From Bradyrhizobium sp. CB82 (lineage in GTDB: Bacteria > Pseudomonadota > Alphaproteobacteria > Rhizobiales > Xanthobacteraceae), in contig NZ_CP121650.1 in the NCBI RefSeq assembly GCF_029714405.1, positions 1,741,001 to 1,805,000 of the forward strand: DNA of 64,000 nt, read 5' to 3'. The number at the start of each line of letters is the position of its first letter. The stretch's first letter is position 1. The notes beneath the pieces were generated by a model, which worked only from the letters and a program-made list of their open reading frames with translations, did no database searches and was not told the DNA's origin. Made by a program: the position numbers and the translations under genes. Of the stretch, positions 45,250 to 53,859 are shown in pieces.

Positions 45250-45399
45250 ATGATGAACCGTTTCTTCCTGTTCTCTTCCGCGCTGGTCGTCTTCTCGATC
45301 GCGATCCTGCTCTATGAGGCCCACGCCGGCGTGCCGATGGCCGCACCGGAACATTGCGGCTTCTGGACCACGATGGATGCGGGATTGTCCTGCCGCTGA
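45250..45399 (+). CDS. 49-residue putative membrane or exported peptide
   Basis: A short frame missed by length filters encodes MMNRFFLFSSALVVFSIAIL followed by LYEAHAGVPMAAPEHCGFWTTMDAGLSCR. It has a hydrophobic helix at residues 4-22 and two cysteines in the short tail, which could form a disulfide. The pattern EHCGFWTTMDAGLSCR looks non-random. No clear ribosome binding site; the two ATG codons are adjacent. No family recognised. Confidence 0.55.
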   Translation: MMNRFFLFSSALVVFSIAILLYEAHAGVPMAAPEHCGFWTTMDAGLSCR

Positions 45400-45432
45400 G
45401 GAACACGATATCGCGCCACAGCGCTCACTGTG

Positions 45433-45590
45433 CTCCCTCCCCCCTTGCGGGGGAGGGCTGGGGAGGGGGGTAGCCCAGGAAAAGGTGTTGGCTGCACGCT
45501 AGTAGTAGCAACACCGGAGTCGTTCAACACCGGAGAGAGCGTGCCGTGTGGCACCCCCTCCCTAACCCTCCCCCGCAAGGGGGGAGGGAT
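45433..45590. repeat. Composite CTCCCCC inverted repeat
   Basis: CTCCCTCCCCCCTTGCGGGGGAGGG (45433-45457, by pieces) and CCCTCCCCCGCAAGGGGGGAGGG (45567-45588) are hairpins facing each other across about 110 bp with G-rich and C-rich inner arms. The same layout is at 53087-53189. The 263-bp gap between the peptide gene and xseA contains only this. Confidence 0.78.
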
Positions 45591-45662
45591 CGCAGCGGTG
45601 AGTGCGGCGAGTACCCGATTTTCGTTGCGACGAAAACTGAGATCGTCCCGCCGCCGCTGCGC

Positions 45663-47297
45663 TCAGAATAAGCTTCCCTGATCCACCGGCTTCGCAACGC
45701 GCTTCGGTGCCGGCTTTGTCTCGCGCGACGCCGGCTTCGGCTGCGCGGGCGTGCGTGCCTCAGGCGCCGGCCGGTCCGCGTCCGCGGTCGCGCCAACGCG
45801 TCCATCGGCGAACTCGATCTCGAGCCGCGCGGCCGGGCCGATGGCATCCGCGGCATGCACGGGATGTCCGGCCTCATCGCGCACCAGCGCAAAGCCGCGC
45901 GCGAGCACGCCGCGGTAGGACAGCGCGGAGAGCAGTTTTCCGCTGTTCTCGACGCGCGCATCGAGCCGCTGCAAGAGCGTTGTCAGTGCGCGCTGGGCGC
46001 GCTCGGAAAGCCGGTGGGTGCGCTCGCGCTGGCGAGCGATCGCATTGCGCTGCGCCTGCGCATTGGAGAACATCGAGGCGCGTAGGCGAACCTCGAGCCC
46101 GGTAAAGCGGTCGCGCCGCTGTCGCAACAAGGATCGCGCGGAGAGGCCGAGCCGTTCGCCGCACACGGTGAGGCGATGATCGGCCTGCGCGATCTGGCCG
46201 TGCAGCACGCGCAGCGTCAGCCGCGCGCTGGTCGCGGCGAAACGGCGGAAATGCGCATGCGTATTGGCCTTGAGCCCGCGGGGAAGGGCGGCGCCCGCGG
46301 AATCCAGCCGCTGCCGCGGGATCGCCAGGAGATCGCTCGCCGCGGGCAGGGCGCGCGCCGCCGCGCGCAGCTCGTTGCGGCGGCTCTCCTGGCCACGCTG
46401 CCAGCAGGCGCGGGTGCGCCGGGCGAGGTCGGCGACCTCGACGAACAGATCGCTACGCACCGGCACCGCCATCTCGGCCGCTGCCGTCGGCGTCGGCGCG
46501 CGCTTGTCGGCGGCGAAATCGATCAGCGTGATGTCGGTCTCGTGGCCAACCGCCGAGATCAGCGGGATGATGCTATCGGCGGCTGCCCGCACCACGATCT
46601 CCTCGTTGAACGACCACAGATCCTCCAGCGAGCCGCCGCCGCGTGCCACGATCAGTACGTCGGGCCGCGGAATCTTGCCGCCCTCCGGCAGCGCATTGAA
46701 GCCGCGGATGGCAGCTGCGATCTGCTCGGCCGAACCTTCGCCCTGCACCTTGACCGGCCAGACCAGCACGCGGCGAGGGAAGCGGTCCTCCAGGCGATGC
46801 AGGATGTCGCGGATCACGGCGCCGGTCGGCGATGTCACGACGCCGATCACTTCCGGCAGCCAGGGCAGAAGCTGTTTGCGCGCCGCGTCGAACAGGCCTT
46901 CGGCCGCGAGCTTCTTCTTGCGCTCCTCCATCAGCGCCATCAGCGCGCCGATGCCGGCGGGCTCGAGCGCCTCGATCACGATCTGGTACTTCGAGGTGCC
47001 GGGATAGGTGGTGAGCTTGCCGGTCGCGATGACCTCGAGCCCCTCCTGCGGTTTGAAGCGCATCCGGCTGTGCATGCCCTTCCAGATCACCGCCTCGATC
47101 TTGGCGCTCTCGTCCTTGAGCGCGAAATAGCAATGCCCGGAGGAATGCGGGCCGCGAAAACCCGAGATCTCGCCGCGGACCCGGACATGGCCATAGGTGT
47201 CCTCGACCGTCCGTTTCAGGGACAGCGAGAGCTCAGAGACGGTGAATTCGGGCGTGTTGAGCAGGGGTTCCGCGGGCATCGGCAAACGATTCGGCAT
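45663..47297 (-). CDS. xseA: Exodeoxyribonuclease VII large subunit XseA
   Basis: The 544-residue protein is the catalytic subunit of exonuclease VII, degrading single-stranded DNA with XseB. N-terminal OB fold: [30 protein letters not shown]. Catalytic domain: [52 protein letters not shown] near residue 215, and [28 protein letters not shown]. The C-terminal part is coiled-coil-like and ends with a rhizobial low-complexity Pro/Ala/Lys extension. The small subunit xseB is not in the window. Confidence 0.95.
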   Translation of the reverse strand: MPNRLPMPAEPLLNTPEFTVSELSLSLKRTVEDTYGHVRVRGEISGFRGPHSSGHCYFALKDESAKIEAVIWKGMHSRMRFKPQEGLEVIATGKLTTYPGTSKYQIVIEALEPAGIGALMALMEERKKKLAAEGLFDAARKQLLPWLPEVIGVVTSPTGAVIRDILHRLEDRFPRRVLVWPVKVQGEGSAEQIAAAIRGFNALPEGGKIPRPDVLIVARGGGSLEDLWSFNEEIVVRAAADSIIPLISAVGHETDITLIDFAADKRAPTPTAAAEMAVPVRSDLFVEVADLARRTRACWQRGQESRRNELRAAARALPAASDLLAIPRQRLDSAGAALPRGLKANTHAHFRRFAATSARLTLRVLHGQIAQADHRLTVCGERLGLSARSLLRQRRDRFTGLEVRLRASMFSNAQAQRNAIARQRERTHRLSERAQRALTTLLQRLDARVENSGKLLSALSYRGVLARGFALVRDEAGHPVHAADAIGPAARLEIEFADGRVGATADADRPAPEARTPAQPKPASRETKPAPKRVAKPVDQGSLF

Positions 47298-47365
47298 TTG
47301 GGGATCGATACTGACGTTAAGGATTTTCGCCCGGAAGCGCCAATCGGCAGATTGATGGAAAGAGT

Positions 47366-47382
47366 ACTCTGTATTATAGAGT
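47366..47382. promoter_or_regulatory. Palindromic promoter of the small regulator module
   Basis: ACTCT and AGAGT flank GTATTAT, so an inverted repeat encloses a -10-like TATTAT. It sits 48 bp before a GTG start in otherwise GC-rich DNA. The winged-helix regulator two genes downstream is the natural candidate to bind it. Confidence 0.5.
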
Positions 47383-47430
47383 TATCTGTTTTGGTTCGTC
47401 CGACGGAATTTGAGCCATGGAGCCGAGGCC

Positions 47431-47562
47431 GTGCAGGCGATCAAACCGACGGTCGACGTCAAGGTGCTCGAAGTCATCAACCACATGGGGATCGTCACCA
47501 ATCCGAAGGCCGTCTCGGCAATCGCCGAAGACGCCGCAACACACGGGAGCGGCCAGTCATGA
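47431..47562 (+). CDS. 43-residue hypothetical peptide, first gene of regulator module
   Basis: GTG at 47431 follows GGAG with an 8-bp spacing and encodes MQAIKPTVDVKVLEVINHMG then IVTNPKAVSAIAEDAATHGSGQS. Its stop overlaps the next ATG as ATGA, a sign of coupled translation. The sequence is amphipathic without a membrane helix. No family recognised; it may be the relic of a longer gene. Confidence 0.5.
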   Translation: MQAIKPTVDVKVLEVINHMGIVTNPKAVSAIAEDAATHGSGQS

Positions 47563-47693
47563 TCGACAGCAAGCAGGCCTCCGAAGCGCTCGCCCAGATC
47601 GACGACATCGTCCAGCGCGTAGGGCAGTCGCGGATCTACGGTATCGCCAGCCAGATCATGATCGTCGGCGGCCTCTGGATGCGACGGAGCTAG
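47559..47693 (+). CDS. 44-residue remnant of a membrane protein
   Basis: The frame encodes MIDSKQASEALAQIDDIVQR then VGQSRIYGIASQIMIVGGLWMRRS. The first 25 residues look like the cytoplasmic N-terminus of a multi-pass membrane protein family usually encoded just before this type of regulator; the last ten look like the end of its final helix. An internal deletion probably removed the helices between them. It overlaps the upstream peptide by 4 nt and ends 4 bp before the regulator. Confidence 0.5.
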   Translation: MIDSKQASEALAQIDDIVQRVGQSRIYGIASQIMIVGGLWMRRS

Positions 47694-47697
47694 TGCC

Positions 47698-47997
47698 ATG
47701 GCCGAGCTCGACGACATCATCCACCAGCCGCTGCGGCTCAAGATCATGGCGGCGCTGAACACGCTGCCGGGGGCGACGGGCCTGGAATTCTCCCGGCTGA
47801 AAAAGCTGACCGGCGCCACCGATGGCAATTTGGGTGCCCATATCGAGACGCTGGCCAAGGCCGGCTACGTCTCGGTGGACAAGGCCTTCGTCGGCAAGAA
47901 GCCGCAGACCACCGTCACCGCCACCGCCGCCGGCCGCGGCGCGTTCGCGCGGCATGTGGCGACCTTGCAGGAGATCATTGCGGGAAAGCAGCCTTAG
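47698..47997 (+). CDS. Winged-helix transcriptional regulator (small, MarR/PadR-like)
   Basis: The 99-residue protein begins MAELDDIIHQPLRLKIMAAL and carries a one-domain winged helix: LNTLPGATGLEFSRLKKLTGATDGNLGAHIETLAKAGYVSVDKAF, then wing KPQTTVTATAAGRGAFARHVATLQ. This is the compact PF13601-like (transcriptional regulator, DUF) type, with no ligand domain. Co-transcribed with the two tiny upstream frames; probable autoregulation through the palindrome at 47366. Confidence 0.88.
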   Translation: MAELDDIIHQPLRLKIMAALNTLPGATGLEFSRLKKLTGATDGNLGAHIETLAKAGYVSVDKAFVGKKPQTTVTATAAGRGAFARHVATLQEIIAGKQP

Positions 47998-48002
47998 CCT
48001 CT

Positions 48003-48116
48003 TGTCATTCCGCGGCGTCGCGAAGCGACGATCCCGGAATCCATCGCACCACTAACTCTGCGGCTGAATGGATTCCGGGCTCGCGCCCATGCGGGCACGC
48101 CTCGGGAATGACGAGA
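48003..48116. repeat. Interspersed GTCATTCC-type palindromic repeat
   Basis: TGTCATTCCGCGGCGTCGCG...CCCGGAATCCAT and ATGGATTCCGGG...CGGGAATGACGA form a large inverted repeat, with TCGCGAAGCGACGA as an internal stem. It lies between the regulator gene and purD and resembles the two-hairpin element at 25991. Confidence 0.75.
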
Positions 48117-48192
48117 GTCTGGGCGCCCCTCTTGAGACGGGCGCGGATTCGTGCGACCGACGCGTCCGGCACACCCCCGTTTTGAGACTCGC

Positions 48193-49476
48193 ATGCACAT
48201 TCTCCTGCTCGGTTCCGGCGGCCGCGAACATGCCCTCGCATGGAAGATCGCGGCGTCCCCTCTGGTGACCAAGTTCTGGTGCGCACCGGGCAATGCCGGC
48301 ATGGCGCGCGAGGCTGAATGCGTCGCGCTCGACGTCGCCGACCACGCCGCCGTGATCGATTTCTGCAAGACGAATGCGGTCGAACTCGTGGTGGTTGGCC
48401 CGGAGACGCCGCTTGCGGCCGGCATCGTCGATGACCTCGCCGCCGCCGGCATCAAGGCGTTTGGCCCGAGCAAGGCTGCCGCGCAGCTCGAAAGCTCGAA
48501 GGCATTTACGAAAGCGCTGTGCTACGAATTCGGCATTCCCACCGGCGCCTACAAGCGCTTCACCAACGCTGCCGACGCACTCGCTTATGTCCACAGCCAG
48601 GGCGCGCCGATCGTGGTCAAGGCCGACGGTCTTGCCGCCGGCAAGGGCGTCGTGGTCGCCAAGACCATGCGCGAGGCGGAGGACGCCGTCGCCATGATGT
48701 TCGACGGCGCGTTGGGCGAAGCCGGCGCCGAGGTCGTGATCGAGGAATTCTTGCCCGGTCGCGAGATCAGCTTCTTTGCGCTGTGCGACGGCGAGACCGC
48801 CATTCCGCTGGCCACCGCACAGGACCACAAGCGCGTGTTCGACCATGATGTCGGCCCGAACACCGGAGGCATGGGCGCCTATTCGCCCACGCCGCTGGTG
48901 ACGCCCGCGATCCACGACGCGATCATGGCAAAGATCGTCCTGCCGACGGTCGCCGGCATGAAGCAGCGCGGCACGCCGTTCCGCGGCGTGCTCTATGCCG
49001 GGATCATGCTGACGACGCAGGGTCCAAAGCTGTTCGAGTTCAACGTCCGCTTCGGCGATCCCGAGTGCCAGGTGCTGATGCTGCGCATGATGTCGGACAT
49101 TGTGCCGGCGCTGCTGGCTTCCTGCGACGGGCAACTCAAGAACTTCGATCTGCGCTGGTACCCGGAATCCGCGCTCACGGTCGTGATGGCCGCGAAGGGC
49201 TATCCGGGGAATTACCAGAAGGGCACCCGCATCGATGGGCTGGATGAAGCCGCTAAGGTCGACACCGTCGAGATCTTCCACGCCGGCACCGTCGCCAGGG
49301 ACGGTGCGATCCTCGCCAATGGCGGCCGCGTGCTCAACGTCTGCGCGCTCGGCAAGACCGTGACCGAGGCGCAGGCGCGCGCCTATCAGGCTGTCGATCG
49401 GATCCGCTGGCCGGACGGCTTTTGCCGCCGCGATATCGGCTGGCAGGCGGTGGAAGCGGAGAAGTCCAAGGACTGA
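48193..49476 (+). CDS. purD: Phosphoribosylamine-glycine ligase PurD
   Basis: The 427-residue ATP-grasp enzyme makes glycinamide ribonucleotide in purine synthesis. It starts [20 protein letters not shown], the PurD N-terminal signature, and continues with [46 protein letters not shown] (ATP-grasp near residue 140), [13 protein letters not shown], and [14 protein letters not shown] for the metal-binding Glu/Asn. The ATG was chosen because the N-terminus matches exactly; an open frame of 14 more codons is non-homologous. Confidence 0.96.
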   Translation: MHILLLGSGGREHALAWKIAASPLVTKFWCAPGNAGMAREAECVALDVADHAAVIDFCKTNAVELVVVGPETPLAAGIVDDLAAAGIKAFGPSKAAAQLESSKAFTKALCYEFGIPTGAYKRFTNAADALAYVHSQGAPIVVKADGLAAGKGVVVAKTMREAEDAVAMMFDGALGEAGAEVVIEEFLPGREISFFALCDGETAIPLATAQDHKRVFDHDVGPNTGGMGAYSPTPLVTPAIHDAIMAKIVLPTVAGMKQRGTPFRGVLYAGIMLTTQGPKLFEFNVRFGDPECQVLMLRMMSDIVPALLASCDGQLKNFDLRWYPESALTVVMAAKGYPGNYQKGTRIDGLDEAAKVDTVEIFHAGTVARDGAILANGGRVLNVCALGKTVTEAQARAYQAVDRIRWPDGFCRRDIGWQAVEAEKSKD

Positions 49477-49627
49477 CAGCGGTTTTTCCGGCCGGCGCGC
49501 ATCGGGAAGCCTCCTTATCGGCAACGCCCGGGCTCCTTTGCATGGGGTTGTTTTTGATATTTTGGTTGGCGGCGCCCGCGGCCGCTCCAGTGGGCGCCCG
49601 GGAACGACAGCCAAGGGGATGAAACTC

Positions 49628-50533
49628 ATGTCCGATCTCGCCGACCTCTACCCGGGCTTTGCCTCCGAATGGATCAACACCTCCTCGGGTCGCATCTTCG
49701 CGCGCGTCGGCGGCAAGGGTCCGCCGCTCCTGCTGCTGCACGGCTTTTCCGAGACCCATGTGATGTGGCATCGCGTGGCACCTGAACTCGCGGACGCCTT
49801 CACGCTCATCATCGCCGACCTGCCGGGCTACGGCTGGTCGGACATGCCGGGCAGCGATGCCGAGCATACGCCCTACAGCAAGCGCGCGATGGCCAAGAGC
49901 ATGGTGGAGGCCATGGAGCAGCTCGGCCACGTGCATTTCGCGCTCGCCGGCCACGATCGCGGCGGACGTGTGTCCTATCGCCTCGCGCTCGATCATCCCG
50001 GCCGGCTGTCGCGTCTCGCGGTGCTCGATATCCTGCCGACCTATGATTACTGGGAGCGCATGAACCGGCAATACGCGCTGAAGATCTATCACTGGACCTT
50101 CCTGGCGCAGCCCGCGCCCTTGCCGGAAACGCTGATCGCGAGCAACGGCGAGTTCTTCCTCCGTTTCAAGATGGCGAGCCAGACCAAGTCGAAGACGCTG
50201 GACGCCATCGACAAGCGCGCGCTCGAACATTATCTCGCGCCGTTCCGCGATCCCGCGCGCGTGCATGCGATGTGCGAGGACTATCGCGCCGGCGCCTATT
50301 TCGACTACGAGCTCGACAAGGCGGATTTCGAGGCCGCCAACAAGATCACGATCCCGATGCTCGCGCTCTGGGGCAATGCCGGTGTCGCGCAAGCCGCCGC
50401 TACGCCGCTCGACACCTGGAAGCGATGGGCGACCAATGTCGAGGGCATGCCGGTGGATTCCGGGCACTTCCTCACCGAGGAGAATCCGGCAGTCACCGCA
50501 AAGGCGCTGCGCATGTTTTTTCTCGCGAACTAG
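49628..50533 (+). CDS. Fluoroacetate dehalogenase-like alpha/beta hydrolase
   Basis: The 301-residue protein matches the fluoroacetate dehalogenase group. From ATG 49628 residue numbering reproduces the known active site of the Rhodopseudomonas enzyme: nucleophile D110 with R111 and R114 (GHDRGGR), D134, H155-W156 in the KIYHWTF segment, Y219 and H280 (DSGHF). This agreement supports the start, which has AGGGG at 9-bp spacing. The reaction would be hydrolysis of fluoro- or chloroacetate to glycolate, which glcDEF could then oxidise. Native substrate in soil is uncertain. It overlaps tadA by 4 nt at convergent ends. Confidence 0.88.
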   Translation: MSDLADLYPGFASEWINTSSGRIFARVGGKGPPLLLLHGFSETHVMWHRVAPELADAFTLIIADLPGYGWSDMPGSDAEHTPYSKRAMAKSMVEAMEQLGHVHFALAGHDRGGRVSYRLALDHPGRLSRLAVLDILPTYDYWERMNRQYALKIYHWTFLAQPAPLPETLIASNGEFFLRFKMASQTKSKTLDAIDKRALEHYLAPFRDPARVHAMCEDYRAGAYFDYELDKADFEAANKITIPMLALWGNAGVAQAAATPLDTWKRWATNVEGMPVDSGHFLTEENPAVTAKALRMFFLAN

Positions 50534-50976
50534 CGGCGTTCGCGAAAGAACTCGCGCAACAGCCGCGCGGCCTCGCTCTCGCCGACCGCCGAATAGACCT
50601 CGGGCGTGTGATGGCAGGTCGGGGAGGCGAAGAACCGCACCCCCGACTCGACCGCGCCGCCCTTGGGGTCGGCCGCGCCGTAATAGAGCCGCCGGACCCT
50701 TGCAAAAGAGATCGCGCCCGCACACATGGTGCAGGGCTCCAGCGTCACGTAGAGGTCGCAATCGACCAGCCGCTCGCTGCCGATCTTCTTGGCGGCTTCG
50801 CGCAGCGCGATGATCTCGGCATGGGCCGTGGGGTCATGGTCGGTCAGCGTCCGGTTGGCGGCGGTCGCGATGACCTCGTAATTGCGCACCACGACGCATC
50901 CGATCGGAACTTCGCCCGATTTTCCGGCATTTTCGGCCGTTTTGAGTGCCAAATCCATGAAAGAAGGGGCTTTCAT
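50530..50976 (-). CDS. tadA: tRNA-specific adenosine deaminase TadA
   Basis: The 148-residue zinc enzyme deaminates A34 to inosine in tRNA-Arg (ACG). The deaminase signature is complete: [13 protein letters not shown] (zinc His and catalytic Glu) near residue 54 and [14 protein letters not shown] (two zinc cysteines) near 83. [12 protein letters not shown] and HTPEVYSAV follow. ATG 50976 ([15 protein letters not shown]) gives the standard N-terminus; 50985 is possible. It converges with the dehalogenase-like gene with a 4-nt overlap. Confidence 0.95.
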   Translation of the reverse strand: MKAPSFMDLALKTAENAGKSGEVPIGCVVVRNYEVIATAANRTLTDHDPTAHAEIIALREAAKKIGSERLVDCDLYVTLEPCTMCAGAISFARVRRLYYGAADPKGGAVESGVRFFASPTCHHTPEVYSAVGESEAARLLREFFRERR

Positions 50977-51107
50977 GCCTCGTATCATCGCCAGAAACCT
51001 GCTACTAGCTCCGCCTTCAGCAAGAGTGGATACCGATTTTGCCTGAGCATGCGGCTCGGAACGAGCGCGCACAATGCTTTCTGGCCACCCCTTAAGTGAG
51101 ATTATTC

Positions 51108-53045
51108 ATGCCTCGCGACAGCGACAAAGACAACGATTCCCGCGGCCGGCGCGATCGAGGCCCGCCTAAGGGCCGCAGCGGCAAGCCGCGCGGCCCCGAG
51201 AAGAAGTTCGCCAAGCGCGGCTTTGCCGGCAGGGGCGATCGCGACGAGCGCCCCTCTCGCGGCGACCGCGACAGCCGCCCATTCCGTCGCCGCGAGGACG
51301 GCGATGCACCGCGCCGCGACTATGGCGACCGGCCGCGCTTCAAGCGCGATGACCGCGGTCGCGAGGACCGCGGCGAGCGCAGCTTCAAGCCGCGTGGCGA
51401 TCGCCCGTTCAAGCCCCGCGGAGACCGTCCGCAATTCGCGTCCGACGAGCGCGCGCCGCGCGGCGAGCGGTCCGAGCGGCGGTTCGAGGACCGGAAGTCT
51501 TCGCGCGGCGGCTCCGACCGGCCGCGCAGGGACTTTGGCCGAGATCGCGATTTCGAAGGCAAGCGCGACTCCGGAGATCGCAAGCGCGACTCTGGAGATC
51601 GCAAGCGCGACTCCGGGGATCGCAAGCGCAACTTCGAAGGCGGAGACCGCAAGCGCAGCTTTGGCGATCGCCCGCGCGACCGTGACGATCGGCCTCGCAA
51701 GAACTTTGGCAAGAGCTTTGGCAAGGATTTTGGCGGCCGCGATCGCAGTGACGAAAAGCCGTGGCGCCAGCGCGACGACAGGCGTGAGGGTGGCCGCGGC
51801 GAAGATCGGCCGCGTTTCTCGCACTCGCGCGAGCAACGCTTTGGCGAAGACCGTCCCAAGTTCGGCCGGCCGCGGGACAAGCGGCCGGAGGGCCGCATGG
51901 ACTGGCAGGAGCATCCGCGCAGCGAAGGCCGCTTCCGCGATCGGCCGCGCCGTGACAATGAGGACGACAGCCAGATCTTCACCAAGCGTCCGGCCTTCGG
52001 GGGCCGCGGCGCCTATCGCGAGCGCGATCGTGATTTCGACCGGCGGCCGCGTCATGAGGAAGAGCCGAAGCCGAAGAAGGCCGGCGAGCGCATCGCAAAG
52101 GTGCTGGCGCGCGCCGGTCTCGCCTCGCGCCGCGACGCCGAGGAGATGGTCACGCAGGGCCGCGTCACCGTTAACGGCCGCGTCATCAACTCGCCCGCGC
52201 TAGACGTCACACAGAACGACGTCGTTGCCGTCGACGGCAAGCCGTTGCCGCCGCGCGAGCGCACGCGGCTGTTCCTCTATCACAAGCCGCGCGGGCTGAT
52301 GACGACGCATGACGACCCCGAGGGGCGTCCGACCGTGTTCGACAATCTGCCGGAAGGCCTGCCGCGGCTGATCAGCGTCGGCCGGCTCGACTTCAACACC
52401 GAAGGGCTCTTGCTGCTCACCAACGATGGCGGGCTCGCGCGCACGCTCGAATTGCCCGACACCGGCTGGCTGCGCCGCTACCGCGTCCGCGCCCATGGCG
52501 AGATCACGCAGGCCCAGCTTGATGCCTTGAAGAACGGTATCGAGGTCGAGGGCGTCAAATACGGCCCGATCGATGCCACGCTCGAGCGCGACCAGGGCGC
52601 CAATGTCTGGCTGGTGTTCGCGATCCGCGAAGGCAAGAACCGAGAGGTGCGCAACGTCTGCGCCCATCTCGGGCTCGAGGTGAACCGGCTGATCCGCGTG
52701 TCCTACGGCCCGTTCCAGCTTGGCGAGATTCCCGAAGGCCAGGTCGACGAGATCAAGTCGCGTGTGCTGCGCGAGCAGCTCGGCGACAAAGTGATCGAGA
52801 AGTCGGGAGCGCAGTTCGACGTGCCGCAAAAGCCCGCCTCGCGCGATGATGATGCACCGCGCGAGAAGAAGCCGATGAAGCGCGCCGTGATCAACGACCG
52901 CAAGGGACGCCGCGTGCTGGTGCAACGTACCGGAAGCGAGGCAGCGCGCGAGCGCAACGAGATGGAAGCGAGCGGTTACGGCCCGCCGCGCCGTCCCAAG
53001 CGTGGCTATCACGGCAAGCGCGATCTCAGACCGAAAGACGAGTAA
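51108..53045 (+). CDS. rluB: RsuA/RluB-family 23S rRNA pseudouridine synthase with long Arg-rich extension
   Basis: The C-terminal ~300 residues are a complete RluB-type pseudouridine synthase: S4 domain (GERIAKVLARAGLASRRDAEEMV, near residue 326) and catalytic domain with VGRLDFNTEGLLLLTNDG, whose Asp is the nucleophile, and REGKNREVRNVCAHLGLEVNRL. The N-terminal ~320 residues are Arg/Asp/Gly/Lys-rich disorder with DRKRDSG repeats. Total 645 residues is over twice the E. coli length. A lower-complexity tail of about 60 residues follows the synthase. Such extensions occur in rhizobial homologues and probably bind RNA. Confidence 0.92.
   Translation: MPRDSDKDNDSRGRRDRGPPKGRSGKPRGPEKKFAKRGFAGRGDRDERPSRGDRDSRPFRRREDGDAPRRDYGDRPRFKRDDRGREDRGERSFKPRGDRPFKPRGDRPQFASDERAPRGERSERRFEDRKSSRGGSDRPRRDFGRDRDFEGKRDSGDRKRDSGDRKRDSGDRKRNFEGGDRKRSFGDRPRDRDDRPRKNFGKSFGKDFGGRDRSDEKPWRQRDDRREGGRGEDRPRFSHSREQRFGEDRPKFGRPRDKRPEGRMDWQEHPRSEGRFRDRPRRDNEDDSQIFTKRPAFGGRGAYRERDRDFDRRPRHEEEPKPKKAGERIAKVLARAGLASRRDAEEMVTQGRVTVNGRVINSPALDVTQNDVVAVDGKPLPPRERTRLFLYHKPRGLMTTHDDPEGRPTVFDNLPEGLPRLISVGRLDFNTEGLLLLTNDGGLARTLELPDTGWLRRYRVRAHGEITQAQLDALKNGIEVEGVKYGPIDATLERDQGANVWLVFAIREGKNREVRNVCAHLGLEVNRLIRVSYGPFQLGEIPEGQVDEIKSRVLREQLGDKVIEKSGAQFDVPQKPASRDDDAPREKKPMKRAVINDRKGRRVLVQRTGSEAARERNEMEASGYGPPRRPKRGYHGKRDLRPKDE
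51575..51664 (+). repeat. 21-bp in-frame minisatellite within the rluB-like gene
   Basis: GATCGCAAGCGCGACTC(C/T)GG(A/G) type units, each coding DRKRDSG or close variants, occur at least four times in a row with drift at the edges. The repeat keeps the frame, so copy number changes would lengthen or shorten the disordered tail only. Confidence 0.72.
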
Positions 53046-53086
53046 ATGCGCGTGGCATTGCGTCATTCACTCAGCTCTCTCTCTTT

Positions 53087-53189
53087 CCCTCGCCCCTTGC
53101 GGGGAGGGGTTGGGGAGGGGGGTGCCCCACGAGAGGTCTACGCTCGTGGCACCCCTTTCCCAACCCCTCCCCGCAAGGGGGAGGGGAGC
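53087..53189. repeat. Composite CCTTGCGGGG inverted repeat
   Basis: Hairpins CCCCTTGCGGGG and CCCCGCAAGGGG enclose a larger inverted repeat with ACGAG...CTCGT at its centre. It shares its layout with the element at 45433. It occupies the gap between the rluB-like gene and rsmD. Confidence 0.8.
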
Positions 53190-53223
53190 GCACCGCTTGT
53201 GTGGCCACAGGGTGGGCAAACTA

Positions 53224-53781
53224 ATGCGCATCGTCGGCGGACGATTGAAGGGGCGCAATCTCGCCTCGCCGTCCTCGCGCGACATCCGTCCCACGGCGGA
53301 TCGGTTGCGCGAGTCCGTGTTCAACATCCTCGTGCACGCCTATGACGATCCGATTCGGGAGGCGCGCGTGCTCGATCTTTTCGCCGGCACCGGCGCGCTC
53401 GGCATCGAGGCGGTATCGCGCGGGGCGAAATTCACGCTGTTCGTCGACAACGGCGCTGAAGCCCGCGCGCTGTTGCGCAACAATGTCGAGGCGCTGGGCC
53501 TGGGCGGCGTGACGAAGGTCTATCGTCGCGATGCGACCGATCTCGGACCCGCGCATCCGGTCGAGCCGTTCTCGCTGGTGTTCCTCGATCCGCCCTACGG
53601 CAAGGGCTTCGCTGAGAAGGCGCTGGTCTCATTGCGCGATGGCGGCTGGCTGACGTCCGGCGCGCTGCTCGTCGTCGAAGAAGCGAAGGCAGCGCAATTC
53701 GCTGTGCCTGAGGGTTACGAGGAATTGGAGCGGCGCGCTTATGACGACACGGAGTTCGTTTTTCTTCGTAGGGTGGGTTAG
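53224..53781 (+). CDS. rsmD: 16S rRNA m2G966 methyltransferase RsmD
   Basis: The 185-residue enzyme methylates G966 in 16S rRNA. The signature is clear: MRIVGGRLKGRNL at the N-terminus, RPTADRLRESVFNIL, DLFAGTGALGIEAVSRGA as the SAM site near residue 54, and FLDPPYGKGF (catalytic DPPY) near residue 120. The final four residues (RRVG) and the TAG stop are encoded by a GTGGGTTA palindromic repeat, so the native C-terminus may have been different. Function should be intact. Confidence 0.94.
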   Translation: MRIVGGRLKGRNLASPSSRDIRPTADRLRESVFNILVHAYDDPIREARVLDLFAGTGALGIEAVSRGAKFTLFVDNGAEARALLRNNVEALGLGGVTKVYRRDATDLGPAHPVEPFSLVFLDPPYGKGFAEKALVSLRDGGWLTSGALLVVEEAKAAQFAVPEGYEELERRAYDDTEFVFLRRVG

Positions 53782-53856
53782 CCGAAGGCGTAACCCACCA
53801 CTTCCGTTTCCGCGGAAACTAAAGAGGTGGGTTACGCTTCGCTAACCCACCCTACA
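53768..53856. repeat. GTGGGTTA-type palindromic repeat, copy 3, intact
   Basis: GTAGGGTGGGTTAGCCGAAGG...TAACCCACC, a short spacer with CGGAAAC/TTTCCG, then GGTGGGTTACGC...AACCCACCCTAC. This is the reference form for the interrupted copy at 43114. It contains the rsmD stop codon and ends 4 bp from the mutL stop. Confidence 0.88.
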
Positions 53857-53859
53857 AAT

